Assembly: GCA_023448955.1 (NCBI GenBank)
Contig: JAEXJU010000362.1
Coordinates: 1-9,860, forward strand
Length of the DNA: 9,860 nt
From: Bacteroidota bacterium
Lineage (GTDB): Bacteria > Bacteroidota > Bacteroidia > Flavobacteriales > Weeksellaceae
Reading direction: 5' to 3'
Position 1 is the first letter of the stretch. Every line of letters begins with the position of its first letter. The translations under genes were made by a program, and so were the position numbers. The notes beneath the pieces were generated by a model. The model had not been told where the DNA came from and ran no database searches. It was given only the letters and a program-made list of their open reading frames with translations. Shown here in pieces: positions 1 to 5,299 of this stretch.

Positions 1-813
1 GGTTCTTACCGAGCTGCAAAAAATGTGGAAGACAAAATCGAAGAATTGGTTGCTGGCGGAATGAACCACGAAGAAGCGGAACTGAAAGGTGTGGAAGAAT
101 TTGCTGTAGAATGTTCTATCCTGAAGGTTTTCGTATCAGATTTAGCACAGCATACAGCCGATGAAGGTATCCAAATCTATGGTGGAATGGGCTTCTCCGA
201 AGATACACCAATGGAAGCGGCCTGGAGAGATTCCAGAATTTCCAGAATCTACGAAGGAACCAACGAAATCAACCGACTTCTGGCTGTTGGGATGTTAATC
301 AAACGTGCGATGCAAGGCAAGATCGATTTGTTAACGCCTGCGAAAAACGTTGCTAAAGAATTGATGAGCATTCCGTCTTTTGACATTCCGGATTATTCGG
401 AATATATGTCTGAGGAAAAAGAAGTGATTAAGAATTTGAAGAAAGTATTCCTGATGGTTTCCGGTTCTGCGCTTCAAAAATATATGATGGACATCGAGAA
501 ACAACAGCATTTGCTACTCAACGCTTCCGAAATCCTGAACCAAATCTATATGGCAGAATCCGCCATCCTGAGAGCCGAGAAACATTTCTCAACAGATTCT
601 GTAGAAGCAGCAATGGCAAGACTAAACCTTTACAAAGCAGTTGAAATCATCACAACCAACGCTAAAGAAGGTATTGTTTCTTTCTCCGAAGGCGACGAGC
701 AAAGAATGATGTTAGCCGGACTAAGACGTTTCACAAAATATGTGAACACACCAAATCCAATTGCATTAACAGAAAAAGTTGCCGCTCATTTTATTGAGAA
801 AGGTTCTTATTAA
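1..813 (+). CDS. Acyl-CoA dehydrogenase, C-terminal part (5' end outside window)
   Basis: FAD-dependent acyl-CoA dehydrogenase, which makes the trans-2-enoyl-CoA in fatty-acid beta-oxidation; presumably cytosolic. Frame 1 is open from the first base (GSYRAAKN...), so the gene begins upstream; the GTG at 25 is an internal codon. The 270 visible residues include the family signatures IQIYGGMGFSEDTPMEAAWRD and RISRIYEGTNEI. The Glu in YEGT is the catalytic base in characterised members (E376 of medium-chain acyl-CoA dehydrogenase). About 165 further residues follow, so this is the long form with a C-terminal extension like VLCAD/ACAD9, usually near 590-600 aa; roughly 45% is in view. It ends HFIEKGSY-stop and is followed by a hairpin terminator. 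The last 17 codons and the 3' flank recur in diverged form at 1003-1056. Family assignment is secure; chain-length preference cannot be read. Confidence 0.95.
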   Translation, partial: GSYRAAKNVEDKIEELVAGGMNHEEAELKGVEEFAVECSILKVFVSDLAQHTADEGIQIYGGMGFSEDTPMEAAWRDSRISRIYEGTNEINRLLAVGMLIKRAMQGKIDLLTPAKNVAKELMSIPSFDIPDYSEYMSEEKEVIKNLKKVFLMVSGSALQKYMMDIEKQQHLLLNASEILNQIYMAESAILRAEKHFSTDSVEAAMARLNLYKAVEIITTNAKEGIVSFSEGDEQRMMLAGLRRFTKYVNTPNPIALTEKVAAHFIEKGSY

Positions 814-835
814 TTTGTCAATTTAATTATAAATA

Positions 836-865
836 AACCCGCTTTAGAGTTTTCTGAGGCGGGTT
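836..865 (+). terminator. Hairpin terminator of the acyl-CoA dehydrogenase gene
   Basis: A 13-bp stem starts 23 nt after the stop codon. AACCCGCTTTAGA (836-848) pairs with TCTGAGGCGGGTT (853-865), with two T.G wobbles and a GTTT loop. The following ATTTAAAT is AT-rich but has no long T run, so termination strength is uncertain. Confidence 0.7.
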
Positions 866-882
866 ATTTAAATATCAGCATG

Positions 883-974
883 TCAGTATCGGGCGATACA
901 GGTTGTCACACACGCCCGTGTGTGGGTTTCAGTATCGGACGATACAGGATGTCATACTAGCTCGTGTGTGGCAT
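883..974. repeat. Two tandem 46-bp intergenic repeat units with internal palindromes
   Basis: Units at 883-928 and 929-974 share TCAGTATCGG(G/A)CGATACAGG and a GTGTGTGG end. Each has the palindrome GTATCG-NN-CGATAC. Unit 1 adds a perfect 8-bp inverted repeat, CACACACG (907-914) with CGTGTGTG (917-924), which has decayed in unit 2. From memory it resembles flavobacterial intergenic repeats of the GTCACAC...GTGTGG type, but this is not verified. Nothing codes here. Confidence 0.6.
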
Positions 975-1002
975 TCTATTATTTTTCATTGACATAATGA
1001 TC

Positions 1003-1056
1003 ATTTCACTGACAGAAAAAATTGCCTCTCATTTTATTGAGAAAGGTTCTTATTAA
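1003..1056 (+). pseudogene. Duplicated 3' end of an acyl-CoA dehydrogenase gene (17 codons plus stop)
   Basis: This is an ungapped match to the end of the gene at 1-813 (760-813, offset 243), with 49 of 54 bases identical. It encodes ISLTEKIASHFIEKGSY-stop against IALTEKVAAHFIEKGSY-stop. Similarity continues into the 3' flank (TCAATTT...AATAAA) up to a different terminator stem. No start codon or upstream part of the gene is present, so it is a remnant. The substitutions are conservative or silent, as expected if it came from a functional homologue in another strain rather than decaying in place. It forms the left border of the PIN-gene segment. Confidence 0.85.
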
Positions 1057-1075
1057 ATAATCAATTTGATATAAT

Positions 1076-1112
1076 AAAAAATCCTAATTCAAACTTTGAA
1101 ATGGGATTTTTT
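1076..1112. terminator. Bidirectional terminator between the ACAD remnant and the PIN gene
   Basis: AAAAAATCC (1076-1084) pairs with GGATTTTTT (1104-1112), and an inner stem TTCAA (1088-1092) pairs with TTGAA (1096-1100). There is an A run on one side and a T run on the other, so it can work in both directions. It lies 20 bp past the stop of the convergent PIN gene and 20 bp past the ACAD remnant's stop. Confidence 0.75.
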
Positions 1113-1131
1113 ATTGAATTGACGCTAGGTT

Positions 1132-2217
1132 TTACTTTCCTAATTCAGCACTTTTTAATTTTCTTAAAGCATTACTTTTTATAGATAGTGCCGTACTCAA
1201 ATCAATATCGAACGTTTCCGAAATTTCTTTTGCATTTAATCTATGTTTACCTCCAAGACCCAAATTCAGTCGTAAAAAATCTGCTTCTCTTGGAGATAAA
1301 ATTTTTAGCCTTTCATTAATTTCATCATCACTAAGCGTTGCAAGAAAATCTTGAAATTCAGATAATCTAATTTCCTTACTTATTTTTGTTACTTCTTCAA
1401 TTGTACCTGCATCTAATTGTTCGTTTAAGAATTCAGACCCATATTTTATAAAATTTTCACTTTTATAAATATGAAAAAGTTGGTTAGTTTCTTTATAAAA
1501 TTCTTGAATTAACTCTGGGCGTGGACCTATTATTTTTCCGTCTTTTAGCTTCCATATCCAATCATCCTTTCTATCATCACTAATGAATATTATTGGCTTA
1601 TTTGCATTTTTGGCAAAATTTATAATTTCTTTCCATATGATTAAATCTCCAAATTTATTTTCTTGTTTATTTCCATCAGAATATCCAGGGGGAATCTTTT
1701 GTGAATATCTTGTCTCACCATCTTTAAGGATTTTTGACATTTGCGTTTCATCAAATTCTTCCAAAATTTTATCCTTAAATATTTCTTTTAGCTCGTTATA
1801 TATGGGGTCATCATTAAATAAACTTAAAAAATTGTTTGATTTAGATTGAATTTCAAATTTAATTTGCTGAAGCAAGGTTTCAAATTTAACTGATAAAGTT
1901 TTGCTTAATAATGGTGATGAACTTTTTGAAATAATTTCATTGTTAATCTTCTCCAAAGTCGCTACAAAATCATTATGATTCTTGATAAGGTTATTTATAT
2001 TTTCATACCTATTTTTGTTAAACTCAAAAGTGACTTGGTTAGTTAAAAATATTCTCGTTGAAATCTTATTTATAATTTCAAAAATATCTTTTCTAGAAGT
2101 AGGAGAATATCGATATAGATTTAATAATGAGTTAGTATCAAATGTAAAAACTGCATTTTTCCATAGAAATTCAATTTCTTCTTTAGTCCTTTTTCTATAA
2201 CCTAAATAATTATCCAT
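1132..2217 (-). CDS. PIN-like nuclease (DUF4935/PIN_8 type) fused to a sigma-70 region-4-like HTH
   Basis: Protein of 361 aa, predicted to be a metal-dependent RNase by its PIN-like fold, with a C-terminal DNA-binding-like domain; its biological role is unknown. Residues about 15-260 fit the DUF4935/PIN_8 pattern: VFTFDTNSLLNLYRY (first acidic residue D27), VTFEFNKNR (E65), IPPGYSD, then GDLIIWKEI (D191) and IIFISDDRKDDW (D214/D215). These acidic residues are where PIN nucleases bind metal. Residues about 307-357 (LSPREADFLRLNLGL ... LNAKEISETFDIDLSTAL ... SNALRKLKS) follow the sigma-70 region 4 pattern of LxxRE, an HTH and a closing ALRKL. I see no region 2, so it is not a complete sigma factor. 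The first ATG is at 2217; a TTG four codons upstream (2229) is a less likely start. The gene is visibly richer in AT than DUF763, points toward the ACAD gene, and lies between remnants of both neighbours. A defence role is possible but not shown. Confidence 0.8.
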   Translation of the reverse strand: MDNYLGYRKRTKEEIEFLWKNAVFTFDTNSLLNLYRYSPTSRKDIFEIINKISTRIFLTNQVTFEFNKNRYENINNLIKNHNDFVATLEKINNEIISKSSSPLLSKTLSVKFETLLQQIKFEIQSKSNNFLSLFNDDPIYNELKEIFKDKILEEFDETQMSKILKDGETRYSQKIPPGYSDGNKQENKFGDLIIWKEIINFAKNANKPIIFISDDRKDDWIWKLKDGKIIGPRPELIQEFYKETNQLFHIYKSENFIKYGSEFLNEQLDAGTIEEVTKISKEIRLSEFQDFLATLSDDEINERLKILSPREADFLRLNLGLGGKHRLNAKEISETFDIDLSTALSIKSNALRKLKSAELGK

Positions 2218-2251
2218 ATTGTATGACAAAAACTTGTTTACAAATTTCTTA

Positions 2252-2283
2252 CTAACTTATGAAATATTAATCTTTAAAACAAA
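2252..2283 (-). promoter_or_regulatory. Candidate promoter of the PIN gene
   Basis: On the minus strand TTTG (2283-2280) is followed after 20 nt by TAAGTTAG (2259-2252), which matches TAnnTTTG at all but one fixed position. The ATG is about 35 nt further on. The -33 box lies in the last sense codons of the DUF763 remnant, mirroring the arrangement upstream of the toxin operon. Confidence 0.45.
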
Positions 2284-2368
2284 CTCAACTGAATCCCATC
2301 ATTCCCTTTCGGAGGTTTGGCATCTCCAAAAACAGTTTTCCCACCAAATCGCCAGGAGTTTTGTCGCT
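2274..2368 (-). pseudogene. Duplicated 3' end of a DUF763 gene (30 codons plus stop)
   Basis: Ungapped match to 3080-3174 (offset 806) with 6 differences in 95 bases. The minus strand encodes RQNSWRFGGKTVFGDAKPP, then KGNDGIQLSLF-stop. Five of the six differences are silent third-position changes; the sixth changes Gly to Asp. The C-terminal QLSLF is preserved. Similarity stops abruptly upstream (CTTTAGTAAG replaces GAAGAAGAG), so this is a fragment of a diverged functional allele. It forms the right border of the PIN-gene segment. Confidence 0.9.
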
Positions 2369-2389
2369 ACTTACTAAAGTTTGAAAAAA

Positions 2390-2839
2390 TTATTTGAAAT
2401 GTAAGTATTGATGTGTTTTAACATTCAGCATTTCTAAAACTTCATCTTTCTCATCGGGAAAGCTTGCTGCCGTTATTGTTGCTATTTCATAGAGCTCATT
2501 CTGAATTGTTTCCTCATCAAAATACAACTCTTCAGAATTCATTGCAAGAAAAACAAAATATGCCATTACGGCTACTCGTTTATTGCCATTCAGTAAAGGA
2601 TGATTTTTGGTAATTAAATAAAAAAGTATACTTGCCTTTTCCTCAAGTGTTTTATAAAGTTCTTCTCCAAAATATTCTGCTTGTACCTGCGCTATTATAC
2701 TTTCCAGTTTACCTTCATATCTTGTGTGGAATGGCGGAATATCTTCGGAAAACTCTTGTTTAGCTTCTATTAATTGATTTACAATAGTTTCATAATCTTC
2801 GATTAACAGATATTTATAACTATTGTTCTCCTCTATCAT
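2390..2839 (-). CDS. Doc/Fic family protein, probable toxin of a toxin-antitoxin pair
   Basis: Protein of 149 aa and, as far as I can tell, a single Fic/Doc domain. The core motif is H80-PLLNGNK-R88, followed by a hydrophobic helix (VAVMAYFVFLAM). Family knowledge: Fic proteins (HxFx[D/E]GNGR) transfer AMP to targets, and Doc of phage P1 (HxFxDANKR) phosphorylates EF-Tu. The K in GNKR points to the Doc side. Two positions differ from both patterns: Leu for the usual Phe, and Asn84 for the acidic residue that helps bind metal, so activity cannot be assumed. The ATG at 2839 lies inside the preceding small gene (20-nt overlap), which suggests translational coupling. The order small gene then toxin is typical of type II modules. 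The membership is well supported; the target is unknown. Confidence 0.85.
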   Translation of the reverse strand: MIEENNSYKYLLIEDYETIVNQLIEAKQEFSEDIPPFHTRYEGKLESIIAQVQAEYFGEELYKTLEEKASILFYLITKNHPLLNGNKRVAVMAYFVFLAMNSEELYFDEETIQNELYEIATITAASFPDEKDEVLEMLNVKTHQYLHFK

Positions 2840-3047
2840 ACCTTGCTAACTTGTTAAGTGTTGTAGAAATTTTCTTTAAGCTTTCCTGTCTTACACCTTT
2901 GAATTTGCCACCTGAGACTTTATTATCTATAAATAGTCCAGTTGCAGAATCTCTTTTTACCCAAAGTCCTGTTTTAGGGTTAAAAGTTTGTGACCGGTTT
3001 TTAACCGCCCCTATTCTACTGTTATCTTTTGGTTTATTTGTTGCCAT
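2820..3047 (-). CDS. Small conserved basic protein, putative antitoxin of the Doc-like toxin
   Basis: Protein of 75 aa starting MATNKPKDNSRIGAVKNRSQ, then FNPKTGLWVKRDSATGLFID and SGGKFKGVRQE. It is rich in Lys/Arg/Asn and has no membrane segment. I recall similar small proteins (PKDNSR.GAVK.RSQ, NPKTG.WVKRD..TG.F, FKGVRKE) as widespread hypotheticals, but no function. The ATG at 3047 is preferred over an upstream in-frame TTG (3062), because that TTG is part of the -7 promoter box. The stop overlaps the toxin gene start, so the two form an operon. An antitoxin role is inferred only from position and size. Its positive charge and lack of an obvious DNA-binding fold are not typical of known Doc antitoxins (Phd), so it would be a different kind of partner. 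Confidence 0.75.
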   Translation of the reverse strand: MATNKPKDNSRIGAVKNRSQTFNPKTGLWVKRDSATGLFIDNKVSGGKFKGVRQESLKKISTTLNKLARYDRGEQ

Positions 3048-3059
3048 AATATTTTTTAT

Positions 3060-3089
3060 CAAATTTAATAAAACTATTCTTAAAACAAA
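3060..3089 (-). promoter_or_regulatory. Promoter of the putative toxin-antitoxin operon
   Basis: On the minus strand TTTG (3089-3086), an 18-nt spacer and TAAATTTG (3067-3060) match the Bacteroidota housekeeping promoter, with a perfect -7 box. The small gene's ATG is 12 nt after the -7 box. The -33 box lies in the penultimate codons of DUF763, so the promoter straddles that gene's stop codon. Confidence 0.65.
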
Positions 3090-4291
3090 CTCAACTGAAT
3101 CCCACCATTCCCTTTCGGCGGCTTTGCATCGCCAAAAACTGTTTTCCCACCAAATCGCCAGGAGTTTTGTCGCTCTTCTTCTATCACTTTCTCAAGATTA
3201 AAATCGGGTGTAAAATTCTCTTCAGTTCTCACAGCAATTTCGTGTAATTTTTTAATCGCAAGATTCTTATCCGTGTTCCCCAACTTAGCTTTCTCAATGC
3301 CGGTTCGCAGGATAGAAATCGTTTCGTCATAAGTTTTAGTCGGAACAGGAAACGGATGACCATCTTTTCCGCCGTGTGCAAAAGAAAAACGCGCAGGGTC
3401 TGTAAATCTGGAAGGCGCCCCGTGAATCACTTCACTCACCAAAGCCAAAGACTGCATTGTTCGCGGACCAACGCCTTTTAGCATCAGCAAATCTTCAAAA
3501 TTCTCAGGTTCATTTTCTCTAGCCAGCCAAAGAATATTGCCCAACTTTTTCATATCGACATCACTGGCCAAAACCTCGTGATGAGCCGGCAAAATCAACC
3601 GCTGGAAATCCTGCATCCATTTCTCGGAATCGGTTTTGGTAATGTCAATGATGCCGTTTCGGTTTTGTTCCGCTTCGGAAGATGTAAGATTGAGAATACT
3701 CCCACGATTAACGCCTGAGATTCCCGTGTGAGGCTCATTCACAAAAGAAGTCACATTTTCGGACAGCCAATGGTAACGCCTCGCTGTTCCGTCGGAATTG
3801 TGCATCCCTTGCTGGACAACCGCCCAATTGCCTTGGTCAGACAAAATAAAATTATGCAGATAAAGCTGGTAACCATCCTGAATCGCCGTGTTATCAACTT
3901 TCGCAGACAGCTTACTGCAACGCACCAATTCATCGCCATTCAACCCTGTCGAATCTGCAATTTTCAGCAATTCATTCGGTGCATCTTTAGAGAATTTTCC
4001 CTTTCCGCCGGCGATGTAGATTCCAAGAGATTTGGAATTAGGATTAATGGCTCGTTTTAATGCGCCCATCACAGACGTTGTAATTCCCGAAGAATGCCAG
4101 TCCATTCCCATCACTGCTCCAAAACTTTGAAACCAAAACGGGTCAGCCAATCGTCGCAATACTTCGTCTTTTCCGTAATCCGCCAGAATAACTTCCACAA
4201 TCGCCAATCCAAGTCTGGACATACGCTCATAAAGCCAGGGCGGAACCTGACCGTAATGCAATGGCAAATCTGCAGTTCCGGAACGTTTCAT
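3080..4291 (-). CDS. DUF763 protein with helix-hairpin-helix and C-terminal clamp-binding motif
   Basis: Protein of 403 aa that looks complete for the DUF763 family, whose function is not established as far as I know. Family-like blocks are KRSGTADLPLHYGQVPPWL at the N-terminus, GIYIAGGKGKFSKDAPNEL (about 90-108) and QQGMHNSDGTARRYHWLSE (about 160-178). Residues about 268-288 contain LLMLKGVGPRTMQSLAL, a helix-hairpin-helix with the GVG turn that contacts the DNA backbone in repair enzymes such as glycosylases. The last five residues, QLSLF (399-403), match the consensus QL[S/D]LF peptide that binds the DNA polymerase III beta clamp. Together these suggest a DNA-repair or replication-linked factor (inference). 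The ATG at 4291 is the start; a TTG directly before it is less likely. The 3' end carries the -33 box of the next operon and is duplicated at 2274-2368. Confidence 0.88.
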   Translation of the reverse strand: MKRSGTADLPLHYGQVPPWLYERMSRLGLAIVEVILADYGKDEVLRRLADPFWFQSFGAVMGMDWHSSGITTSVMGALKRAINPNSKSLGIYIAGGKGKFSKDAPNELLKIADSTGLNGDELVRCSKLSAKVDNTAIQDGYQLYLHNFILSDQGNWAVVQQGMHNSDGTARRYHWLSENVTSFVNEPHTGISGVNRGSILNLTSSEAEQNRNGIIDITKTDSEKWMQDFQRLILPAHHEVLASDVDMKKLGNILWLARENEPENFEDLLMLKGVGPRTMQSLALVSEVIHGAPSRFTDPARFSFAHGGKDGHPFPVPTKTYDETISILRTGIEKAKLGNTDKNLAIKKLHEIAVRTEENFTPDFNLEKVIEEERQNSWRFGGKTVFGDAKPPKGNGGIQLSLF

Positions 4292-4311
4292 CAAATATTA
4301 AACATTAAAAC

Positions 4312-4373
4312 TCTCGCTGATTATGCCGATTTAGCAGATAATAAAATCAGCCTAATCAGCTAAATCTGCGAGA
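4312..4373. repeat. Imperfect inverted repeat between DUF763 and the ArsC-fold gene
   Basis: TCTCGC (4312-4317) pairs with GCGAGA (4368-4373), and the arms continue imperfectly (GATTTAGCAGAT against ATCAGCTAAATC). It fills the 87-bp gap immediately after the ArsC-fold gene. It may act as that gene's terminator or be an intergenic repeat of the TCTGCGAGA type that I recall from flavobacteria. Confidence 0.55.
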
Positions 4374-4378
4374 AATTA

Positions 4379-4729
4379 TTACTTCTCGAAAAATGCATTC
4401 AGGTTTTCAAGATTCTTTTTATCATTTCCTGCGAAAACCTCTTTATCTGTCACAAAAACCGGGCGTTTCAAAAAACTGTAATGGTCTAGAATCAGTTTCT
4501 TAAAATCCTTTTCTTTCAAAGAACTCACATCAATTCCTCTTTCCTTGATTTGCGTTGATTTTTTGCTGAAAAGAGCTTCATAAGATTTTGTTTTTTTGTA
4601 CATCTCTTCAAGCTCTACTTCGGTTACGGGCTGGGATTTTATTTCTCTCAATTCCCAGTCGGAAAGGTCAAGAGGTGTCATTATTTTCTTGTTGGTGCCG
4701 CAGGTTTTGAGGTAGAATACTTTTTTCAT
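4379..4729 (-). CDS. ArsC/Spx-fold family protein
   Basis: Protein of 116 aa, the usual length for the ArsC/YffB thioredoxin-like family. Visible signatures are KVFYLKTCGTNKKIM at the N-terminus, KSQPVTEVELEEM (31-44) and FLKRPVFVTDKEVFAG (86-101), where the cis-Pro of KRP lies in the fold. C10 is the only cysteine and sits where ArsC has its nucleophile. The second Cys of CxxC forms is Asn (CGTN), so it is neither a CxxC redox switch like Spx nor clearly an arsenate reductase. The Arg triad of true ArsC is not evident and no ars genes are nearby. A thiol-dependent reductase or regulatory role remains open. ATG start at 4729, with a -7 box about 25 nt upstream. Confidence 0.8.
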   Translation of the reverse strand: MKKVFYLKTCGTNKKIMTPLDLSDWELREIKSQPVTEVELEEMYKKTKSYEALFSKKSTQIKERGIDVSSLKEKDFKKLILDHYSFLKRPVFVTDKEVFAGNDKKNLENLNAFFEK

Positions 4730-4754
4730 TATTCAGATATTCGGTTTTACATCT

Positions 4755-4762
4755 CAAATTTA
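4755..4762 (-). promoter_or_regulatory. Candidate -7 promoter box of the ArsC-fold gene
   Basis: The minus strand reads TAAATTTG (4762-4755), a perfect TAnnTTTG, 25 nt before the ATG. No TTG is seen at the expected -33 distance, so this is tentative. Confidence 0.4.
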
Positions 4763-4774
4763 CGGAAATAATTT

Positions 4775-4878
4775 GGGCGTGTCCCTTTGTCCCGAAAATT
4801 TCGGGACAAGCGGGTCGCGCTTTCCGCTAATATCTTTTGCTTTTCCAATCCTAAGCCATAGCAGAAAAGCAAAAGGAT
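4775..4878. repeat. Palindrome-rich intergenic repeat element
   Basis: Three nested or adjacent stems are visible. TTGTCCCGAAA (4787-4797) pairs with TTTCGGGACAA (4799-4809), 11 perfect pairs around one base. AGCGG (4809-4813) pairs with CCGCT (4824-4828). TTTTGCTTTTC (4835-4845) pairs with GAAAAGCAAAA (4864-4874). The order (GGGCGTGTCCC, the GTCCCGAA palindrome, GCGGGTCG, CTTTCCGCT, a TTTTGC stem, GGATAACCGCTGCAATC) matches a repeat I remember as common in Flavobacteriales. It has no coding potential. Confidence 0.65.
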
Positions 4879-4963
4879 AACCGCTGCAATCGCTCACGCA
4901 TTGCCAACATTATGCTGTGATTGTTGATTAAAAATTATCAAGTTCCGCAGGAGTTTTTGCAGA

Positions 4964-5231
4964 GCTCCGCAGGAGCGGAATACTTTTAGAATAAATTCCC
5001 ATAAATATATTGAGCTCCGTAGGAGCGGCACTTTCCAACAGTTTCTATCAAATCTCAATATTCTTCACTATTTTTGATATATAATTACCGCTGCAATCGG
5101 TTACGCAGTTCCATCATTGCTGTGATTGAAGATTACGAATTATCAAGTTATGCAGCAGTTTTTGCAGAGCTCCGTAGGAGCGGAATATTTGTAGAATAAA
5201 TTCCCATCAATATATTGAGCTCCGTAGGAGC
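4964..5231. repeat. Four GCTCC-GYA-GGAGC hairpins inside the tandem repeat
   Basis: Perfect 5-bp stems with a three-base loop lie at 4964-4976 (loop GCA), 5014-5026, 5169-5181 and 5219-5231 (loop GTA). Each is preceded by GA and followed by GG. A decayed relative (TTCCGCAGGAG) lies just before the first. The paired spacing of 50 bp is the same in both repeat units. This resembles a dispersed Bacteroidota intergenic hairpin. Confidence 0.7.
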
Positions 5232-5273
5232 GGCAATTTCCAACAATTTCTGTCAAATCTCAAGATTCTTCCC

Positions 5274-5281
5274 TATTTTTG
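5274..5281 (+). promoter_or_regulatory. -7 promoter box at the end of the repeat, upstream of the thioesterase
   Basis: TATTTTTG matches TAnnTTTG exactly, and the ATG at 5300 lies 18 nt downstream. The same box occurs in repeat unit 1 (5069-5076). No clear TTG is found at -33. Confidence 0.4.
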
Positions 5282-5299
5282 ATACATAATAAGAATAGA

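Larger units (their letters stand above)
4880..5290. repeat. Tandem direct repeat, two units of about 205 bp
   Basis: Unit 1 runs from about 4880 to 5084 and unit 2 from about 5087 to 5290. Shared landmarks are ACCGCTGCAATCG (4880/5087), GCTGTGATTG, ATTATCAAGTT, GTTTTTGCAGAGCTCCG, GAATAAATTCCCAT, ATATTGAGCTCCGTAGGAGC, ATCAAATCTCAA/GTCAAATCTCAA and CTATTTTTGATA. The offset is 207 bp at the left end and 205 bp in most of the unit, so there is a 2-base indel. The units are diverged but mostly collinear. No gene is present in 4730-5299. Confidence 0.85.

Noticed and set aside
1583..2200. Plus-strand open frames inside the PIN gene (88 and 72 codons)
   Set aside because: They are antisense to a well-supported gene, lack recognisable domains and have low-complexity hydrophobic composition expected from AT-rich antisense DNA.
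866..3079. Integrase, transposase or insertion sequence responsible for the accessory region
   Set aside because: No open frame on either strand shows recombinase or transposase motifs, and no clear microhomology or target duplication is seen at the borders near 1003 and 2368.
2851..4363. Open frames of 62-116 codons overlapping the toxin operon and DUF763
   Set aside because: They are shadows in other frames or on the other strand of recognised genes, without family signatures.
4379..4729. Calling the ArsC-fold protein an arsenate reductase
   Set aside because: Only the fold-level signatures are present; one Cys, no evident Arg triad and no ars neighbours.
4964..5231. Possible CRISPR array, because short palindromic repeats recur
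   Set aside because: Only four short hairpins with alternating spacing inside two diverged 205-bp repeats; no constant repeat/unique spacer structure and no cas genes.
5279..5299. TTG-initiated extension of the thioesterase (seven codons)
   Set aside because: The TTG belongs to the -7 box and the repeat unit; the ATG at 5300 fits the family's N-terminus. The TTG starts at 2229, 3062 and 4294 were set aside for similar reasons.
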